A stretch of 64,000 nt of DNA, taken from assembly GCA_022605405.1 (NCBI GenBank), contig JABYQQ010000013.1, positions 744,001 to 808,000 of the forward strand. The letters run 5' to 3'. Shown here one piece after another: positions 11,494 to 21,667 of the stretch. Positions within the stretch are counted from its first letter, which is position 1. Each line of letters starts with the position of its first letter. The notes below the pieces were generated by a model. It ran no database searches and was not told the DNA's origin. It worked only from the letters and a program-made list of their open reading frames with translations. Origin of the DNA: Earliella scabrosa. Taxonomy: Eukaryota > Basidiomycota > Agaricomycetes > Polyporales > Polyporaceae. The position numbers were made by a program, and so were the translations under genes.

Positions 11494-12690
11494 ATGCATG
11501 TTGCTACCGATGTTGTCCTCGACAAGCCGGCATTGCCTCTGGAATTATGGGGTCAAGTCTTTCGCAACATCTCCTCACCGTCTGATCTACGAGCTGCGGC
11601 TCGTATATGCCGTAGCGTCCGCGAGGAGGCTGAACAGCTCCTATATACTTCGGTTTCCCTAGACTGCGAGGCGGCCGTGTTCCGATTTTGCGCAACCATC
11701 TCCACATGTCCCCGCCGAGCGTCGTCCGTGCGGTCGTTGGACATTCGCATCAGGAGTTCCCACTCTGATCTTCACGCCATACGACTTCTTACTCTCCTCA
11801 AAGACCTCTCCCTAGATCTCAGAAATGACGCCAAGCAAGGGGAGCCCTGCGAATCCCATCAGGTTTACCTCGCCGAATACAGCTTCCCCACTCTCCGCAC
11901 CTTCAGCACGTCCATCCGTCCGTGCAGCGCCATCACCAATTTCCTCATGCGCCATCCGCAAGTCGAGGACATCGCTTTGTCGGGACACCCGACGAACCAG
12001 TATCTGGATGGTCCCATCGACCAGGCAGAACCATTGCTTCTTCGTCCCCCCATTCGTCGCACCATTGAGTGTTCCTTTCTTACGGCTCGCGTCAGGATCG
12101 CAAGGCAACTACCCGTCACCCATCTGTACATCAAAGGCTACTGCGAACCGGAGCTACCCATCATTGCTCGACTTTTTGGAAAGCAGCTTATCAGCCTCCG
12201 GCTGGCATTCCCAAGCAGGGTGTGCGGCATAGAACCTACTCAATGGTCCCTGGGTTATGTGGCCACCTGGTTTCCCCGCCTTTGCTGTCTTGGCCTGGAT
12301 GATGCGATGGAGGTACGTATCTGATGCCCGCTTTGGCCCGACGTTATTCATTACATTCGCGACTAGGTCCCGCTCGTCGCCTTCGACCACCATGGCGTCG
12401 ACTGAAACGCGGAGAGGGTTGCCCCATCGGTCGATCGTCCGAACAAAATAACCGTTGTGTGGGTCGCTGAGACCCATAGTAGCGCCCCCATCACCACGAG
12501 CGACTTGCTCGAATACCGCGAAACCCATGTCGTGCCGAAGGTCAATAGATTGCTCAAGGAATGGCGCCCCGTGCTGTCCCGCGTGGTGTACTGGCATCGT
12601 GATGCCTATGAGGAGACGCACGCCTCCTACTCACTAAATGCTGACACCGAGGTTGTTACACACGGCGACCGGTATTGGAAAGAAGTATAA
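11494..12690 (+). CDS. F-box-like protein with ambiguous intron or in-frame stop
   Basis: The ATG at 11494 begins a frame with an F-box-type N-terminus (LPLELWGQVFRNISSPSDLR, then RAAARICRSVREEAEQLLY), as in the many basidiomycete F-box proteins that recruit targets to SCF ubiquitin ligases. Exon 1 (11494-12312) ends at GAG|GTACGT. With the usual-size intron (12313-12366) the frame continues for 12 codons and meets TGA at 12403, although the same frame stays open beyond it for another 94 codons of plausible protein (LLKEWRPVLSRVVYWHRDAY) to TAA 12690. A longer intron (12313-12414, acceptor GGAG|AGG) bypasses the TGA and gives about 364 aa. It could be an intact gene with a 102-nt intron or a recently nonsense-mutated copy. 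Confidence 0.7.
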
Positions 12691-12912
12691 TTGGGCGCGA
12701 GTAGGCACGCACGTGAATGCTACATCACATCATGAGGTACGATTCGTGCAACACGATATATAACGCATTCTGTATGGTTATTCATATCAGCGTCCAGTCC
12801 TCGCGTGGCGGTCTGCAGCAGGAACAAACACGGAGCGAAAAGAAGCAGTGAAGGCAATGCACGCACTCCAGAACAACACAAAGCGGTAAAGTCCCCGGGG
12901 CTTTCCCAACGG

Positions 12913-14136
12913 TCATGGATCATCAACCGTCAGATCGATGATGTCGTCGGGGTCCTCTCCAATAACGATAATAGGGGATGCTTCGCGTTTGACGGGGTTT
13001 AGAGGTCTCTTCTTAGCCTGCTCCTGCGCGAGGCGGCCTTGGAGCATGATGATCTGCTCCTGGTAGGGCGGTGGGTTCTCAGCGGCGACACGGTTCCACG
13101 AACGTGCAATGACGACACGCACCTGCAGGAATGTCACGCGATCTGCATCTTCGTCCTCGTCCTCGTCATCACCGTCAATGGTGTCGTTCGACTGTGTCCC
13201 AACTGCCGTGCGTCGTCGCTTCGAATTACTAGACCCGGCGGCCATGTTGGACGGTCGTTTCTTGGGTCTACTAGGCGGCGGTGGGGGAGCAATGTCATTT
13301 GCTTGCAACAGAGCTAAATCATGTGTGAGTGCATTCAGTCACCGTGTGGACAAGTTCCCGTTGAACGTACCAAGGGGCCTGTATTGGAACCTGAATGTCG
13401 CGAAAGGAACTGAGCTTACACCGTGCGAGGTCAGGCTCGTCCTGGGGGCGCAGACCTGGATCTCTCCGAGTCTTGACAAACGTTAGATGTACCGGATCAT
13501 TAGGCAACGATGATCAGGCACTTACGCAACCGCATGGACCCCTGCTTTCTTACTCCTCTCGTGGACAGGACCAATCTCGGACACGGCACCCATCGAAAAG
13601 TGGTTTGTGGATTTTGTGAAGTAGTCCACCTTTGTCATGATCACCTCGATAGTGCCTAAGTCTTGGTTGAGTTTAGCTTTGCTCGATGCTACGCCCTCGT
13701 CGTCTGACATGTGATGATTGGAAGTCGGCCAGCCCGAATGCATCAACATTAATTGGAGTACTCACCGGTGAGAACGAGCGGCGCGAATCGGTACGGCCGC
13801 CTGCATCCAGGAGTCTCGTCTACACCCTCGGACAGATTGGCATTGGAGGATTGATGTGCTAACGAGTCCACGAGGCGACCATCCATCTTGACCTGCACAC
13901 GCATAATAGCAGCGCACGACTCGTCGCCCCAGTGCACAGTAAATGCCTGTGATACATGCATTCAACATCTCAGGCTGCTTTGAAACCCCCACCTGCTATC
14001 CGAGCCCACACACCTCGCCAGCCTTGCTGGCAATCCAGCAGGTCACTTTTGTGCCTTCTACCTGCACACCGTACGTTTCCAGCTCCGTCCCTTCGCAGCA
14101 TATATGAGCGGTGTAACCGTTGAGCTTGAGTGGCAT
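12913..14136 (-). CDS. DUF7918-type protein, tandem copy A, with acidic/SUMO-motif tail
   Basis: Six exons give about 308 aa. The N-terminal domain starts MPLKLNGYTAHICCEG and continues through FTVHWGDES, the RFAPLVLTGE block, DLGTIEV, VHERSKKAGVHAVA and PFATFRFQYRPL; these blocks align one-to-one with copies B and C. I believe this is the DUF7918 family common in Agaricomycetes; its function is unknown. The C-terminal third is different in nature: a Pro/Lys-Arg segment (PSRPKKRP, NSKRRRT; likely nuclear localisation), a run of Asp/Glu, a predicted helix (IIMLQGRLAQEQ), then VKREASP (a psi-K-x-E SUMO-acceptor consensus) and IIVIGED and IIDLTVDDP, both matching hydrophobic-acidic SUMO-interacting motifs. 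The last intron (63 nt) has no stop and preserves frame. Confidence 0.85.
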
Positions 14137-14545
14137 TGTTCGTCAGGAGCGAAAACGACCAGCTGAAGAGTTGTTATAGATCAGTTAAGAATGGTGGCGG
14201 CGGGCCAAGGTGGTTGCAGCAGTTAGCAGCCTAGGGTGCGGAACAAGGAGACTCGGACGCGCCCCTATGTGTATATGCGTGAAACGCGTATCACGTGCGT
14301 TATGTCACAACGTTGGTAACACAACGGCAAGGTGAGTACGATTAGTAGGTATGCGAATGAGGTAAGATTGAATCATGGGCTGTATGGTAGAACTATCGGC
14401 AATGAAAGGGTATGTCTGGGTAACATGGAGGAATAGAATATTATAAGAAGCAGGTAAGCTTCGTTAAGTAGTACCAGGAGGGACGCGACATTTCAGGCCG
14501 GAGCGAGTACTTAGGACCCCATTATGCGCAAAGAAAGCCTAGTTG
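14137..14545. other. Intergenic between DUF7918 copies A and B
   Basis: This is the 5' flank of copy A. It contains an ACGCGT box (14284-14289) next to a CACGTG E-box (14292-14297), about 150 bp upstream of the copy A start. No coding potential is seen. Confidence 0.4.
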
Positions 14546-15753
14546 TCAGGTGAGGTCGATCACTTCGCCTGAAAATGCGGCGGGGACACAGATAGGCGAC
14601 GCTTCGCGCTTCACGACTGCCTTGCCTTTCTTCTTCGCTTTCTTCTCGGCGAGCCGTTGCTGGAGCATAAGCAATTGTTCCTGGACAACGAATCATTGTA
14701 CATGTTCCACTCGCAAGCGCAAGCATGGTCAACACAGTACGCACCTCCAGAAAATTAACGTCGTCCTCGTCATCGTCGTCACTATCCGAAGCGGGCTCGG
14801 GCTTGACCTGTGCTTCCGGAGGTTCTTCGACTTCTGAGGTGCGTCGCCGTTTCGGATTGCTGGGACCGGCTTCAGGCGTAGGTTCCGGAGCGTGAGCGCG
14901 AGTTTGCCGCTTCTTGCCTTTCGGGAGAGCTTGCGGAAGAGGGACGATAGCGTTCGCTCGCAACAGCTCTACACTTGGCCATTGGGTGAAGTTGTGTGAC
15001 AAGCACAGACGCACATACCTATTGGCCGGTAACGAAACCGAAATGTCGCAAAGGGGTCTTTCTGCAAACCAACAGCTTCGATGCCCTTACGAGGTTCAAT
15101 GACCTTGGCCTCGCCCATGCTATTTCACTTAGAGCAAGTTGCTGGACATGTTGCTGTACCACTCACGACACTGCATGCACCCCTGCCTTCTTGCTGCGTT
15201 CATTCACCGCTCCAATTTCGGACACATTTGATATATAGTAAAGATTCTTGCTTGGCACAAAGCTGTCGACCTTCCTCATCTCGATCTCTATCGTGCCTAG
15301 GTCTTCGCCGAGTGCGGTAGAAGACTCCTCGTCTATATGGGCAAGGTGACTTTTGTGGTCCTGAGCGAATGCGTCGGCAGTCTATCTCACTCACCAGTAA
15401 GAACCAGCGGCGCGAAATAAAGAGGTCGCTGGCGACCCGGCTGATCTTGGACGAACTGGAAACATCCAGTGGGTTCGCTGCGATGAGCCGCTCGCAGCAT
15501 GACACGCCCGTCGACACGAACAACGACTTGCATCATCGTAGCTGACGGATCTCCCCAATGAACTGTAAATGACTGGGCAGTCTGTGATTTAGAGGTGCAA
15601 GGGACCATGGTTGGATAGTACACGCACTTTGCCACTTTCACTTGGAATCCAGCATGAGACCGTCCGCGCGCCCTCCTGCTTAACACCATATTCCTCAAGC
15701 TCCTTGCCATCACAGCGCACGGAGGCTGTATAGCCGTCGATTTCAAGAGGCAT
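14546..15753 (-). CDS. DUF7918-type protein, tandem copy B, with SUMO-motif tail
   Basis: This is a paralogue of copy A with the same exon plan. It begins MPLEIDGYTASVRCDGKELE and carries FTVHWGDPSA, YFAPLVLTGE, EDLGTIEIEM, VNERSKKAGVHAVS and PFATFRFRYRPI. The tail has basic NLS-like patches (KGKKRQTR, PKRRRTS), VKPEPASD followed by an Asp/Glu run, a Gln/Leu-rich helix (EQLLMLQQRLAEKKA), VKREASP, and it ends GEVIDLT with TGA at 14546-14548. VKPE and VKRE match psi-K-x-E SUMO-acceptor sites, and VIDLT is the classical core of a SUMO-interacting motif. It sits head-to-tail with copies A and C. Nuclear localisation and SUMO binding are inferred from motifs only. Confidence 0.85.
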
Positions 15754-16094
15754 ATCGGCAATTTGATATCCTTTAGACGCGACAAAAAGGATTCCAGAAA
15801 CCTTGACGAGTGACTTCAAGGCAATCGGCAAGAACGTGTGCGATGGCAATGCATTAAGGCAGCAAAGATGAAGCGAAGTAGCCACGTAAGAGCGAGACAG
15901 TGTGAGGTTGGTGCGACACTGCGAGATGAAGGAGAGTCGCGTGTTAGTTACGCGGTCTCAGGTCTGCGGCCGCGGTCACGTGGGTACATGAAGCACACAC
16001 AGGCTATCCGCTCATCCTTCAAGTTCTAAGTACGTTACGACAGTCAGGCCGCCGTCATGCTAAAAATAAGTATGTAGTATGGCAGTACATGAAA
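15754..16094. other. Intergenic between DUF7918 copies B and C
   Basis: This holds the 5' flank of copy B and the 3' flank of copy C. No ORF, RNA gene or repeat is recognised. Confidence 0.4.
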
Positions 16095-18025
16095 TTAAGG
16101 TGGTAGAACAAAAGGCGAGGATTCCTTCTTCATCGGTTTGTGAGAGAGTGCCTCTGTTTTGACGCTAACTCGCTTGGTAGACGAGTACTGGCACCTTGAG
16201 CTCAGATGTATCTATTGTATGGTCAATTGACAATTGCACGCCCAAGTTGTTCCACAACGCACCTCCACAAGAGTTTCTTCCTCCTCATCCCAGCTGACTG
16301 GGGGCGGTTCCTCCTGCTTCGGCGATTTCGTCAGCCCAGCCTTCAACATATCCTCAGTTGGTTCAGTCTTGACGCGGACGTCCGGCTCCTTCTTGATCTC
16401 AATCGGCATAGTGTCGTCAGTCGGTTCGGGCTTGACCCGTTGCACTTTCTTCGCCTTGGTTCTGTACGGATCGTTGTCGGCTGGTTCTGTCTTCATGCCG
16501 CGCTTCGTCCTGATCTCGAGTCGTTCGTGTTCGGCTGGCTCCGTCTTCACATGTGGTTCTTTCTTGATCGAGGTCGGTTTGGCGTCTGCGGTGTTCGGTA
16601 TCGCGTAATTGTTCTTGGAACTCAGACGGACCTGCAGGAGGACGTAGTCAGCTCACATGTACCATACATGCAACAGTACGCATTCACCTCCGTGATTGGC
16701 GTAGTTTCCCGCTTGATGACAGTCTTCCTATCGAGCTCCGGAGGACTGTGTTCCCGCTTGACCGAGGGCTCTCGCTTGATATGGGCAACAGGTCGATTGG
16801 ATGTACTCGACCCGGGTATGGCATAATTGTTCGCAGACGACAGATGCACCTGGAGTGATCATTAGTGTGGATGTCAGGGTGTATCACAAGTCGGTGGCAT
16901 ACTTCAACTACGTTCTCCTTATTGTCGTCGTCGTCCATCGCGGGAGTGAGATTGTCGACATCGTCGCCGGCACCCATGGGCGCATGGCCGTGGCTATCAT
17001 CGAGCTCCATGGGTACATCAGCACTGTCCGGCGTGTCATGGTCAAATGCAGTGCGTTGACGTTTGGTAACGGATGGGGTGGGTTCCCTTGGCGGCTGTAC
17101 AGATCCGCTCGGGGTCCGTTTCCTTTTCCGCGACGAGGAGACAGAGGAAGGTCCGGCGTGAGGGAGAGGCTCCGAAGCGTGACCAGCAATGATACCATTT
17201 GCCCGTAGGAACTCTTGATGGGACCGTGGACGTTGTCGGTTTCAGTCCAAGGAAACAAGGCAGGTGAAAGGGCGCACCTATCGGTCTGTACAAAAAACGG
17301 AATACGACGTATGGCTTGTCGTCGATGAGTAGCGGTTTCAGGATCGTGGTTTTTGCTTTGACATCCCTTGGTTTTCCGAGACTGGGCGGCAGATGTAGTC
17401 ACGGCCAGTAGTGAGAGGTGAATGATACATACGAGACGCAATGTCCAGGGCCATGTCCCTTCTTACTCCGCTCGTGAACAGTTACCGGGCTGGGTTTTGA
17501 AGATGTCTTCGGGGTGAAGGGAACCGCAATCCAGTCACGGACACGCCTCAGTTTAACTTCGATTGTCCCTAAGTCCTCGCTATAGGCGGAAGGCAGCGCC
17601 TCGTCCTCTGAGAATGCAGACAGGGGGTGAGTGACAAGCGTTTGCAGGTTCGTTTAAGTCATACCGGTAGTCACTAATGGGGCGAATTGGTAGGGGCAGT
17701 GGGCATCTATAGCAACGCGAAATCCTCCATTCGACGTCGTTGACGACTTCTTGGTGTGTGATAGCACCCCCATCCGTCGCCCATCCATCCTAATCTCGAC
17801 TGACAAGTGGGAGGGTGGCTTAGAGTCGACCCAGTGTACCTTGAACTCCTGCTCCCCCAGTTACAGGAAGAACTGACCGTGACACTAGTCAGTACACACC
17901 TTTCCCGCTTCACTTGCAACATAGCACGAAATAACCTTAGCGTCCTCCACCTTCGTCTTGTGGACTTGCAGCACTTGTCCATCGCAGGAGATATAAGCGC
18001 CGTAACCTCGATGTCGGAGAGGCAT
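16095..18025 (-). CDS. DUF7918-type protein, tandem copy C, with repeated SUMO-site exons
   Basis: This is the longest of the three paralogues, about 515 aa. The N-terminal domain is MPLRHRGYGAYISCDGQ, FKVHWVDSK, YQFAPLVTTG, EDLGTIEV, VHERSKK and YVVFRFLYRPI, followed by LRANGIIAG, basic patches (SRKRKRTP, TKRQRT) and an acidic segment ending DDDDNKENVVE. Then come three consecutive exons that all begin, at phase 0 after a Glu codon, with the same module: VHLSSANNYAIP (about 16.85 kb), VRLSSKNNYAIP (about 16.62 kb) and IHLSSRCQYSST (about 16.21 kb). Each is followed by repeated psi-K-x-E motifs (IKREP, VKREH, IKRET, IKKEP, VKTEP, MKTEP, VKPEP, VKTEA), about eleven in all. The last exon ends SPFVLPP, TAA 16095-16097. 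No SUMO-interacting motif like those in A and B was seen. Confidence 0.8.
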
Positions 18026-18284
18026 TGCTGGAGCAGCACGTAGACAGACACGGGCGGGTATCAAGGGAGACAGAAGGAGGATGGCTGACGTCGAGGACCA
18101 CGACGCGCTGGGCAGCTCCCGACGCGTCGTGCGGCTTGGCGCGTCCGCCGTCACCGCGTCCCATTTTGGCATGTGATCGAGAAGCCGATGCGATCTCAGC
18201 TAGTCAATGCTTGCGCGTCTGTTCGACGGTCGACCTCCTAACTCGAGCAGTGCATGTGCGACCTCGAGCTCTGTCTACCACCCG
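18026..18284. promoter_or_regulatory. Divergent promoter: DUF7918 copy C and Hcs1-like helicase
   Basis: This is a 259-bp bidirectional spacer. It carries an MluI cell-cycle box ACGCGT at 18122-18127 within a GC-rich run, about 160 bp from the helicase start and about 100 bp from the copy C start. Assignment to either gene is inference. Confidence 0.35.
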
Positions 18285-21200
18285 ATGGCGACAGACGCTG
18301 AACTCAAGGCCTTCATTGCAAGGCAGCATCAGCTTCTCGACAGGGAACGCGAGGCAGAGATAGAACGTACTTCTCTGTTGCTCTCTAACTGCCCACCCAA
18401 GTTACTTGAGCAGAAAGGCCTCTGTCTCGCCGGCCTCGGGGTATCGTCTGTGGGCATTGGTCTGGGTGGGAAGACGTAGGTTTGAACTCGTGTGAAGTGC
18501 GTATATTGCTTTGTCAACGCTAATCGATCCTACCAGTCTAGTCGAGCTCGAACGACCTACCGCCTACCATTCCAGTCCTCTATTCCCTCCGCACACGTTG
18601 AGGTATGCTATTCCCTCCATCACTTGAGCCATTGAGACATGTCACAGACCAGGTGACCTTGCGCGCATTGAAGAACATTCGACCAGTGGGTCCGCAACGA
18701 AAAAGACTCCTAAAGCGAAAACCGTTGGGAAGCCAGAGAAGACAAAGGGCAATGGGGTCCAAGGTGTTGTTTACAAAGTGAGAGTTTTGTATGTTGCGTG
18801 ATCAGTGTGTGTGTGAACTTCCGCAGGTTACAGATACGAAGATTGTCGTCGCGGTGGACCCTCCCGACACGAGCGGAGAAGACGTGGATCTGTCGGATCG
18901 ATGCAGAGTAGTCAAGCTCGCCAACAGTGTGACCTATGATCGGTGAGCATTCAGTGCATGGCGCTCAGACATCTAGATCTCAAGGATTACTGCAGCATGG
19001 ACAAGGGGCTCAACCAGCTCGAGAAGGTCGTCCTAGGCTTTGACGATGTGAGCCATGCTATTTGTTCTCACTTTTCATGGTCTCTGACCTTTGATACGGC
19101 AGGAGGAAGAAGAATCCCTCCCCATGGAGACTCCTCTTGTGCGAGTATTGATGGGAATGTCTGCTCCATCTGAGAGAAGACCTGTCAAGGAACTTTCGTT
19201 CTTTGACCAGTCACTAAACTCCAGTCAGCAAGAGGCCATCCGCTTTGCCCTCGAGTCTCCAGAGGTTGCATGTATCCACGGGCCGCCAGGTGGGATTGAT
19301 CCTTTAGCCAATGTCAATTGACCTCATGTACATCGTCGCAGGTACTGGGAAGACGCACACTCTGATCGAGCTCATCCGTCAGCTCACTTCGGTAACCCCA
19401 TCCAACCCCAAGCCACTCAGGTTACTCGTCTGTGGCGCATCCAATCTCTCCGTCGACAACATCTTGGAGAGACTTCTCGCTCTGCCTCCTCCTGAAAAAG
19501 GAGCGAAGCTCAAAGTGACACGAGTCGGGCACCCTGCGCGCGTGATGGCGCAGGAAGATGTCCTCGATGCGACGCTTGAGGCTCAAGCCAGTCGCAGTGA
19601 TCAGGTGCGATGACCATGCGCTGGCTCCGACCAGTCACTAACCAGAACTCTTGCGGACAGGCAATTTTGGCGAAGGACATCAAGGACGAGATCGAGGCTA
19701 CCCTCGATGTCCTCTCAGGCAAGGGCAAAGGCGCAAAAGGGAAAGCTCCTAGGGGACTAGAGAGGAAGAAAATGTGGGAAGAAGTTCGCGCGCTGCGGCA
19801 GGAGTATGTTCGCACGTTTTGTCTTCACATTCACGCATGCTCATTGTCACGTACGTATGGCAGATATCGACAGCGCGAGAGAGGCGTCGTAGAGAGCGTG
19901 TTGAGCGAATCTCAGGTTGTCCTCGCCACTTGCCATTCTTCTGGAGGAAGACAGGTGCGATCGCAGAAATTCGACGTCGTTATCATCGATGAAGCCACGC
20001 AGGCTCTGGAGGCTGTGAGTCGATTATATGCGTGCCGTGAATGATAGGTCGATACGAACTCACCTCTCCATCTCCATAGGTCTGCTGGATCCCGATCTTC
20101 AAGGCGTGGAAGCTTATCTTGGCTGGAGACCCTATGCAGCTGCCACCAACTATTCTTTCCATTGACAAGAAAGACAAGACAGCGAAAGGAAAGGCAACCT
20201 CCAAACCAACCCCAACCTCCAGTAAAGCGAAGAAGGCTGCAGGGAAGACCGTGCAAACTGAAGCGGCAAGAGAACCATCAGTCGAGAATGAGTTGGACGA
20301 CAACTCTACGAATGAGGATAACTCTGCCAGCGACGAGGAGGAAGACTCAGAGCTTACCGTCGATTCCGCAAAGCCAGTGAAGTCCGCGCCCAAGGATCCA
20401 CGGAAAGCAGGGTCAAAGCCAATTCTCCGCCCGCCTCGATCACTAGAAACCACACTCTTCGAGCGCCTGGAGAAGATGTACGGCCCTGGGATCAAACGGA
20501 TGCTAACCGTCCAGTATCGGTCGGTATCTTCCACTATATGCTGTCCACCTGTAGCTCGGCTGAACTTGTCGGGCACGTAGAATGCATGCGCAGATCGCAG
20601 CCTTCCCGTCCAAGGTCATGTACCACTCCAAGTTGAAGAACCATCCGTCTGTCGAGGCGCACCTCTTGCGCGATCTTCCGAACACTAGCGCAGCCTCAGA
20701 AGAGGACGAGAAAGAGGTCCTAGGAACACCTGTCGTCTTCTATGACACGGCAGGCTGTGAGTATTTCGAGCGGCTCGAAGGGGACGGAGACGAGGGAAGC
20801 AGGTGCAACGAGAACGAGGCGTCTGTGGTCAAGATGTGGGTCGATCAGCTGGTGAGTCGTAGTCCAGCGACTAGCGTGCATCTGCCAAATGGTGCTGAAA
20901 ATGTGACAGGCTGGAGCAGGGGTCCTCCCATCCCAGATCGCAGTGATCACTCCGTACGTCCAGCAGCGATCAAGCCATTCGGCCGCAGACTTCTAGACTC
21001 ATTGCCGTTTTACAGGTATCAGGCCCAAGTCACTCTCCTGACGTCCCTCTTGCGTCCGATATACGGACCTGAGCTCGAGATCGGGACTGTAGACGGGATG
21101 CAAGGTCGGGAGAAGGAGGCCGTCATCATTAGCCTTGTCCGAAGTAACGAGAAGCGAGAAGTCGGTTTCCTCAGGGACAAACGGCGGCTGAATGGTATGT

Positions 21201-21433
21201 GACTCCACTTGCTTGGACGATCGGTGTTGACCTTTGCATATGTAGTTGCCATGACTCGCGCGAGACGGCATCTGGTGAGTGTCGAAACACTTTTTGGCGT
21301 GCCAAGTTCTGAATGAAGATGACAGTGTATCATCGGCGATTCCTCGACGGTGCAGCATGGAAGCCCGTTCCTGAAGAAGTGGATGGCGTGGCTCGAAGCG
21401 AACGCGGACGTGCGGTATGCTGGCCTAGAGTGA
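18285..21433 (+). CDS. HCS1: Hcs1/SMUBP2 (IGHMBP2)-like SF1B DNA helicase
   Basis: This multi-exon gene encodes about 800 aa. The start is MATDAELKAFIARQHQLLDR, and the N-terminal FIARQHQLLDREREAEIERT resembles the SMUBP2/Hcs1 opening helix. A beta-barrel-like region (LARIEEH, GVVYKVTDTKIVVAVD) precedes the core: SLNSSQQEAIRFAL (Q motif), HGPPGTGKTHT (Walker A, split by an intron), VVIIDEATQALEA (II), LAGDPMQLPPTI (III), LTVQYRMHAQIAAFPS (IV), GTVDGMQGREKEAVIISLVRS-like V and RRLNVAMTRARRHL (VI). It is a 5'-3' helicase related to yeast Hcs1, which co-purifies with DNA polymerase alpha. Unusually, about 100 aa are inserted between motif III and SLETTLFERL, first Lys/Thr-rich and then acidic. 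It ends at TGA 21431-21433. Confidence 0.92.
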
Positions 21434-21667
21434 AGTCATGCATGTACCCACCCGACGGCACGTCCAGGCGACTCATCTCGAAGCTGTATCGATAGCGTGT
21501 GATCACTGTAACCTGTACAACTATACACGTCCATGCATATCTAATTTGCCCGACTCGTATTAGACTTCTACACGATGTAAGTATGCCAACGCGTCCTACA
21601 TGTACAGCTTACACTTCATGGTGGGGTGGCCTAGAGTCCAAGAAAGAGCCGGCCTTCTGAGCGTACA

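Noticed and set aside
12403..12405. In-frame TGA as a selenocysteine codon
   Set aside because: Fungi of this group are generally considered to lack the selenocysteine machinery, and an F-box protein is an unlikely selenoprotein. An alternative splice acceptor or a nonsense mutation explains it better.
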